Assembly (NCBI GenBank): GCA_950295325.1
Contig: OX485807.1
Span: 3,226,501-3,290,500, forward strand
DNA length: 64,000 bases
Direction: 5' to 3'
Origin: Polytrichum commune
Taxonomy: Eukaryota; Streptophyta; Polytrichopsida; Polytrichales; Polytrichaceae
Shown: positions 58,637 through 64,000 of the stretch, piece by piece
Layout of the letters: every line of letters starts with the position of its first letter
Position numbering within the stretch: position 1 is the stretch's first letter
The notes under the pieces: generated by a model
The model's input: only the letters and a program-made list of their open reading frames with translations
What the model was told of the DNA's origin: nothing
The model's database searches: none
Position numbers and translations under genes: made by a program

Positions 58637-60456
58637 TTATTAGACTAGCTAACCTCACCAACCCCCCCGAAAGGCACATATTGACACCCCACCCCTACAC
58701 AACATTTGTAGAAAATAATCAAGATATAATACTTCCAAAAAACTCAATAAACACCAAAATATATGATTTCATCCACAACCAAGCTACCACACCCACATCA
58801 ATCATCCTCAAGAATGAATTCCCCTACCTTCCAAACCAGTTAATAACCGAAACACTTAGATGTCTAGAAAATATAAACGAATACTCACACCCACCCCCAC
58901 TCCCGGCCGCTCCCACTCCAATCACACGAATAAACTCTATCACCGAGTATGAAACAAACATAATAACTTGGAATGCGTCATTGCTCAACACATCACTACC
59001 AAACTTACAAGACTTAATCAACAACTCTCTAAATAACACAACAATCATTCATATCCAAGAAACCAAACTCACTGCAAACAAATCAACTAAATATATACAA
59101 AACTTATTTCCGGAATTCAAACTCATTTTCAACAATACACACGCACTCACAAGGTGCATCCAACAAAGAATGCCCTATACCCCCGAAAGAGGTGGCCTAC
59201 TCACACTTATCCATCACAAATATGCATTCCCGGGAAATGTCACCAAAATTCCCACACCAGCAAACATCTCCCCGTACCTACAAATAATAAAAATAAATAA
59301 CCATTCACTAACACCTTGGCTAATTATACACATGTATATGCCTACGCACCTAGAAGACACATGTCTTATCCCACACCTCAAGAATGAAATCACTAAACAA
59401 ATCACTACACACCCCAATCACATATACGCACTGTGTGACGACTTCAACATAGATATTGCACTTAGGGGCAGACAAAATAACAACACTACTACCCCCCAAC
59501 AAGAAGATGACCTCCAATGGAAAAATTTTACCACATCTCTCGACTTAGAATATATCACTACCAACACTAGTATTTCCAGACAAGGTGGCTACAACTACAC
59601 ATCAACAAGTCTAATAGATGGTTTCTACATTCACTCCCCTGACAACAACAAATTTACCTCCACTACAAACACAAACATGAATCTAAATTCATATCACTAC
59701 CCAGTCACATTACACATCCCACACAACACACTTATTGCCAGACCTCCGCCCTCTACAAACACCTCACCAACTAGGATACTGAATCCGATACCACCAGAAA
59801 ACCTAGAGAAATTTAACATAACATTCTTCGAAGAAAACTCCATTCAACTTAAAGAACTTACCACACTACTAGAAGACCACCAACACTTAACACCTGATCA
59901 ATGGCAAAATGCCTGCACATCATTGGATTACATTATAAACAAAATCTCAGAAACAATTGAAAAAACCTGCAGAGCTGACCCTCTACCCAACCTCACAAAC
60001 AGAACATCACAACAAGGCGGTTTTTTACCACGCAAACTAGCTAGAGAATGGAAAAGACACCTCAACACATATCACCTCGTCAGGAAAACCATTTACATTG
60101 TACAAAATGACCCAAGCTGGCAAGTGCACCCCATCCTAAACGATATACGAAACCACCAACACGTCAACATCCCACACCCACCTACTACAACAGCATCTCC
60201 TGTCGAATGGATTAACACCATAGCAACTATCGCAAAAACGGCAAATAAAGAAGCCAGGAAAATCACCACAAAATACACCAGAGATTGTATCCTAAAAGCC
60301 GTATCAAAATACCGTCAAATGTATGAAAAAAGCCCCAAGAAAATAAATCGGAAAGTTTTCAAGAACACTGGAACTTCACCTCTTGACTCCATCATTGATA
60401 GACAGAACAACATATTAACCAACCCTGAAGACATTGCTTCAGAGATTTACGCATAA
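58582..60456 (+). CDS. Element ORF2: APE-type endonuclease and linker
   Basis: The frame is open from 58582, without an ATG of its own. Endonuclease motifs in order: TWNASLL (residues from about 58960), IHIQETKL (about 59045), CDDFNID (about 59435; family norm GDFN), SLIDGFYIHS (about 59608) and NSYHYPV (about 59686; family norm SDH-P). The last lacks the catalytic-site Asp and the third has Gly changed to Asp, so nicking activity is doubtful. The linker after 59750 leads to the reverse transcriptase in the same frame. TAA at 60454-60456 is the first of two in-frame stops before it. Confidence 0.85.
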   Translation, partial: HTSPPPKYHFNNIWTNTLIIRLANLTNPPERHILTPHPYTTFVENNQDIILPKNSINTKIYDFIHNQATTPTSIILKNEFPYLPNQLITETLRCLENINEYSHPPPLPAAPTPITRINSITEYETNIITWNASLLNTSLPNLQDLINNSLNNTTIIHIQETKLTANKSTKYIQNLFPEFKLIFNNTHALTRCIQQRMPYTPERGGLLTLIHHKYAFPGNVTKIPTPANISPYLQIIKINNHSLTPWLIIHMYMPTHLEDTCLIPHLKNEITKQITTHPNHIYALCDDFNIDIALRGRQNNNTTTPQQEDDLQWKNFTTSLDLEYITTNTSISRQGGYNYTSTSLIDGFYIHSPDNNKFTSTTNTNMNLNSYHYPVTLHIPHNTLIARPPPSTNTSPTRILNPIPPENLEKFNITFFEENSIQLKELTTLLEDHQHLTPDQWQNACTSLDYIINKISETIEKTCRADPLPNLTNRTSQQGGFLPRKLAREWKRHLNTYHLVRKTIYIVQNDPSWQVHPILNDIRNHQHVNIPHPPTTTASPVEWINTIATIAKTANKEARKITTKYTRDCILKAVSKYRQMYEKSPKKINRKVFKNTGTSPLDSIIDRQNNILTNPEDIASEIYA

Positions 60457-60600
60457 CAATCCATCAGCAACCGCCCAACAGTCCACACATGCCACCATCA
60501 AAATATACATCCAATTCACTGTACATGCGGAGTAAGGCAATACCCTTGGCACGACTTAGATTGATACACAATAGACAGACGAGGAGAATCCCAAATTCCC

Positions 60601-61554
60601 TTGCACACATACTTTGATCAAGAAACATACGACTTCTGTCTTAAAAACCTAAGTAACAATAAAGCCCCAGGTCCAGACAAAATTCCCAACTCAATCCTAA
60701 AAAATATGCCTCCACGCTTTCACAAAATATTATTCTTATTCTTTAAACACTGCTATAAACAAAAACAAATCCCAGCATCATGGAAAACTAGCCTAACAGT
60801 TTTACTATATAAGAAAGGTAACCCATCACAACTAACAAACCACAGACCTATTGCACTAGCTAACACTATATATAAATTATACACAAGCACATTAACCTCT
60901 ATCCTATCAACATACGGAGAAAGATACCAAATATTACACGATAGCCAAGAAGGGTTCAGAGCAGAAAGAAGCACCTCCAGACAAATCCAAATACTAATTG
61001 CAGCACTTGAAGACGTCAGACTCACGAACCAAGATATATACATTCTTTACATTGACTTCAAAAACGCCTTTGGCTCCATTGACCACGCCAGACTATTACC
61101 CATAATGAAAGACCTGGGTTACCCCAATGACTTCATAAACCTCATAGGAAACATATACTCACAATCATCAACCATATTTACCGGGGAACACTTCGGTAAA
61201 ACCTTACCAATCCACATCCAAAGAGGTACAATACAAGGCGATACCCTTAGCCCATACCTATTTATCATATTCTTGGAACCCCTACTTAGATGGCTGCAAC
61301 AAGGAAATAATGGATATACCTTCGGTACGTCCAGAGTCACAATTTCATCAGCAGCATATGCAGACGATCTTGCAGCAATCGCCAACAAACTAAAAGCATT
61401 ACAAACACAAATAAACAAACTAGACAAATTCTGTGAATGGGCAGGCATGGACCTAGGTATACCAAAATGTGCAGTAACTGGATGCCCAAACAAATCTAAA
61501 CTCAACCCCACAACCTTCAAGGCCCTAATCACAATCCACCAACATAAATTATAG
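60601..61554 (+). CDS. Element ORF2: reverse transcriptase domain
   Basis: The same frame continues across stops TAA 60454 and a TGA at about 60562; the residues between (…CTCGVRQYPWHDLD…) read as linker. RT motifs are complete: NNKAPGPDKIPNSILK, LLYKKGNPSQLTNHRPIALAN, DSQEGFR, LYIDFKNAFGSIDH (motif A Asp), RGTIQGDTLSPYLFIIFLEPLL (motif B) and AYADDLAAI (motif C, 61357-61368). It is typical of LINE-type RT, with the longer insertions and no protease or integrase. The frame ends at 61552-61554 after a one-base shift around 61520-61550. Confidence 0.95.
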   Translation: MHTYFDQETYDFCLKNLSNNKAPGPDKIPNSILKNMPPRFHKILFLFFKHCYKQKQIPASWKTSLTVLLYKKGNPSQLTNHRPIALANTIYKLYTSTLTSILSTYGERYQILHDSQEGFRAERSTSRQIQILIAALEDVRLTNQDIYILYIDFKNAFGSIDHARLLPIMKDLGYPNDFINLIGNIYSQSSTIFTGEHFGKTLPIHIQRGTIQGDTLSPYLFIIFLEPLLRWLQQGNNGYTFGTSRVTISSAAYADDLAAIANKLKALQTQINKLDKFCEWAGMDLGIPKCAVTGCPNKSKLNPTTFKALITIHQHKL

Positions 61555-62140
61555 AAACCAACCTATACCAGTCCTAAACCAGCATGAACCCTATACATAC
61601 CTAGGAATAAATCTTGCACCATCATTCAAATGGAAAACACAAATAAATACCACCACAGCTAAAGTAATCAAACAGTGTCAAGCCCTAATAGCTTGCCCAG
61701 CTACTATGAAACAAAAAATCAACATGGCAGACACAGTCATACGTGCTGGAATAGCATATAGTTTTTATGCAGTACCATACTCCATATCAGCCATAAAAAA
61801 ACTAGACAAAAAGATCATCGCACTCCATAAAACAATATGCGGAATACCTAAATGCACACCTAATATTGCCACGCAACTCCCTCACAACTTATTTGGAATT
61901 GAAGCATTTTCACTACAAAATGCCTATCTAAGGTGCATTGGTGAACAATTACAAAATGCCCTCAATGACAAAGGGAGAATTGGGAAAATATATACTGGCC
62001 TAGTACAATTCATACTCGCTACACATGGGGGCTCTCAAGAAATCACTCGCATTAAATACCATCACTGTGTTAGATCACTCATCACTAGAACACTGTTCCT
62101 ACTAAAACATAAAGCCGGAGTCCATCAAAAAACACAATAA
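61555..62140 (+). pseudogene. Element ORF2: RT thumb/connection region in shifted frame
   Basis: In the next frame, …YRNQPIPVLNQHEPYTYLGINLAPSFKWKTQINTTTAKV… follows directly on the RT; YLGI is the usual post-palm motif. Residues …IAYSFYAVPYSISAIKKLDKKIIALHKTICGIPKC… continue the thumb-like part. The reading returns to the original frame at the A6 run near 62125, giving …SKNTINNFLLTPSSLETAWMQEAQVL. Confidence 0.8.
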
Positions 62141-62181
62141 ACAACTTTCTACTAACCCCATCCTCACTTGAAACTGCATGG

Positions 62182-63402
62182 ATGCAAGAAGCACAAGTGC
62201 TACATGGTCTAAACCCCAACATCTCACTTAAACTACTACACAAACTACTTATACATAATATAACAACACTAGACCAAATTACCATGCCTAATGGTATCAC
62301 TCTAATGAACAAGGACGAATTCAAAATATACCACTCCACTCCTTCTAAACTCATCCAAAACACACTTAACATAGCTAATGAACTATTCTGCCACCCCCCC
62401 TACAATCAATGCCCCCTACCCTGCCAACAACACCACCCACCAAGATCCCTTAAAAACAAATATATAATAAGAAATCACAACATCCTACCTCACACACCGA
62501 CCGCCCCCGTACACCCCCCTAACCCCCCCATCCCTCATCTACCTCCTCCCCCCAACAACATGCTTAAAGACCCCCGACAATTCCCGATACACAAAATACT
62601 CGATCACAAACAAAAACAATCTAATGACCACAATGGAATAAAAAGAATAGTCACGTCATACCGGTGTCAATGGACCACAACAAATAACAACACATATAAT
62701 AAATGGCGAACCCCAAGGGACCTATACCCCTACTGTGAAGCCGACATATGCAACCACAACACAAACCTACTTATCCAATATTACACAGAAAGACAACACA
62801 ATCATTTTCCAAACATCATTAACGCTTACTTCACCACGGAACAACACCGAGACACAAGATACGTCACACCACCCACAATAATTCCGCTAGCACATATTTC
62901 TATTAGTGAATGCAACCCAGAAAACAACATCGAAACAAATTCTGATACTATCCAAACACAATTCGATGTCGCCCACATATACGAAGACAATGGAAGGCAC
63001 CTCATCACCATCCCAAAAGCTAGACTAACATGGCTATGGAAACAATATCAATTGGCAAAAAATACCACACATGGTCTAGAACCATCTACCCAATCATTCG
63101 AAACTGAAATTGTTTGGCTATACCAGAGATACAAATACCGTATCCCAAAAAACGACCCACTCAAAAGAGCCCAATATACAATACCAACACAAATACTAGA
63201 TCTACTAATTATAACATTCAATATTTCTCATTCTTACTTTTCATCCCCAGTTACATGTCCTACACAATTCACCCAATTCTACTCACCCTTTTCACGAGAC
63301 ATAATATTTGGATCCTTAGGAAAAGTGTTTGACTATAAATGGCAAGGAATTGGATACGCATATCCTCACACCTCAACAGACCTACAACAAGCCATTCACT
63401 AG
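62182..63402 (+). CDS. Element ORF2: chromodomain-like and methyltransferase-fold-like region
   Basis: 406 codons. A Cys/His cluster (CHPPYNQCPLPCQQHH) and a Pro-rich linker come first. About 62584-62785 reads IHKILDHK … IKRIVTSYRCQWTTT … YNKWRTPRDLYPYC … LLIQYY, the pattern of a chromodomain (KILDH, Y-C-QW, W-P-DL, LI-Y). From about 63000, GRHLITIPKARLTWLW, FETEIVWLYQRYKYR and FSSPVTCPTQFTQFYSPFSRDIIFGSLGKVFDYKWQGIGYAYPHT resemble the PCIF1-type methyltransferase region, but the catalytic NPP motif is replaced by YPH. The frame stops at TAG 63400-63402 (after …DLQQAIH) and continues unchanged after it. Confidence 0.6.
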   Translation: MQEAQVLHGLNPNISLKLLHKLLIHNITTLDQITMPNGITLMNKDEFKIYHSTPSKLIQNTLNIANELFCHPPYNQCPLPCQQHHPPRSLKNKYIIRNHNILPHTPTAPVHPPNPPIPHLPPPPNNMLKDPRQFPIHKILDHKQKQSNDHNGIKRIVTSYRCQWTTTNNNTYNKWRTPRDLYPYCEADICNHNTNLLIQYYTERQHNHFPNIINAYFTTEQHRDTRYVTPPTIIPLAHISISECNPENNIETNSDTIQTQFDVAHIYEDNGRHLITIPKARLTWLWKQYQLAKNTTHGLEPSTQSFETEIVWLYQRYKYRIPKNDPLKRAQYTIPTQILDLLIITFNISHSYFSSPVTCPTQFTQFYSPFSRDIIFGSLGKVFDYKWQGIGYAYPHTSTDLQQAIH

Positions 63403-64000
63403 GCACGCATAGCGGCCCAAAATGACCCTTACACAATCACTATAATTATATCCCCAGACACTGACTGGTACCAAAACTCGAACCCACACACATGCTCATT
63501 CCCAGATACACATGTCATTGCCCATTTTGCCGCTGACACAATCACATACGAAGAACCAACAATACCCCCCGAGCTCAATACTACAAGGAAAGAACCATCT
63601 ACCATGCAAATATTTTGTATCCATCATCAAAATAATAACATAGGTACCTACGAACAAATGAAGCTAATACACGACACAACGAATAACCTCCAAATACTAC
63701 AAAGCCACACTCAAATTGCACCACCCACCCCCCCGAACATCACCGTTAACCCTAGTAAAAAATGGGTTAAATCAAACTACCCAAACACACCCCTATACAA
63801 TAATAACCCCACCCCACAAATCCCAAACTACCAAACCAACTTACCGCTAAAATTCCACCCCCAATTTAGCTACTACACAGATGGATCCTTTATAAAACCC
63901 AAAGAAATTGCCCCTGGAGTATGGAGAAGAGAAAGAGCTGGATATGGTATCTATAGCCCCAAAGGCTTAAATATCGCCAAAAGACTCCATGGGCATCAAA
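63403..64000 (+). pseudogene. Element ORF2: end of methyltransferase-like region and start of RNase H (truncated by window)
   Basis: In the same frame after the TAG: ARIAAQNDPYTITIIISPDTDWYQNS … THVIAHFAADTITYEEPTIPPE, the second half of the methyltransferase-like fold with alternating hydrophobic strands. Then from about 63871 comes SYYTDGSFIKPKEIAPGVWRRERAGYGIYSPKG, the first strand of RNase H with its catalytic Asp in TDGS. The remaining RNase H residues and the 3' end lie beyond the window. Confidence 0.7.

Larger units (their letters stand above)
52090..64000 (+). mobile_element. Long decayed non-LTR (LINE-type) retrotransposon, right end beyond window
   Basis: An ORF1-like region (52598-55946), a spacer (55950-58006) and an ORF2 region (58007 to the window end) lie on one strand. 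ORF2 encodes APE endonuclease, reverse transcriptase and RNase H, the hallmark of a target-primed retrotransposon. No LTRs are visible. The left limit is uncertain: a (TTTC)n tract at 52089-52115 and the change of composition near 52140 are candidates. Several stops and frameshifts show the copy is inactive as read. Whether 52.6-55.9 kb and 58-64 kb belong to one insertion is inferred from order and strand. Their base composition differs markedly, so two nested or adjacent elements remain possible. Confidence 0.85.

Overview
The window reads as nuclear DNA of a plant (streptophyte). Three things support this: two intron-rich genes with plant-type products (a DEG8-like thylakoid-lumen protease and a GPN1-like GTPase), U2 snRNA genes with a plant-type upstream sequence element at -71, and an AT-rich intergenic space full of small inverted-repeat transposons, microsatellites and long C/G homopolymers. 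The species cannot be named from sequence alone. A large, repeat-rich and possibly non-seed genome is a guess.

Layout. 1-2460 is a GC-richer block with no convincing gene. 2461-23960 is AT-rich and essentially gene-free, with tandem repeats (about 175 bp units at 4.2-4.9 kb) and a cluster of nested MITEs at 18.2-22.6 kb. 23963-31149 (minus) is a complete 13-exon DEG8-like gene with repeat structures in its introns and a minisatellite just upstream. 31.2-39.9 kb is gene-free and carries more MITEs. 40533-40724 and 41456-41647 (minus) are two U2 snRNA genes in a tandem duplication. 43268-45964 (minus) is a complete 5-exon GPN1-like gene. 46-52 kb is gene-free, with one MITE that has textbook ends (TTA target-site duplication).

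The last 12 kb (about 52.1-64.0 kb, plus strand) is a long, decayed non-LTR retrotransposon that runs off the window. It has an ORF1 region (basic repeats, then an RRM-like/coiled-coil part), an AC-rich spacer with repeated GC-rich motifs, and an ORF2. In order, ORF2 shows a 2A-like ribosome-skipping motif, an APE endonuclease, a reverse transcriptase with an intact catalytic core, a chromodomain-like segment, a segment resembling a PCIF1-type methyltransferase fold without its NPP motif, and the start of an RNase H domain. Six lesions interrupt ORF2, but its main frame can be followed throughout. This architecture, together with the strong G-depletion of its coding strand, is the most unusual content of the window.

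How the parts relate: the two protein genes and the U2 pair are ordinary housekeeping functions (lumenal proteolysis, RNA polymerase II assembly/import, splicing) lying as islands among repeats. Local duplications repeatedly copy exon edges into neighbouring introns.
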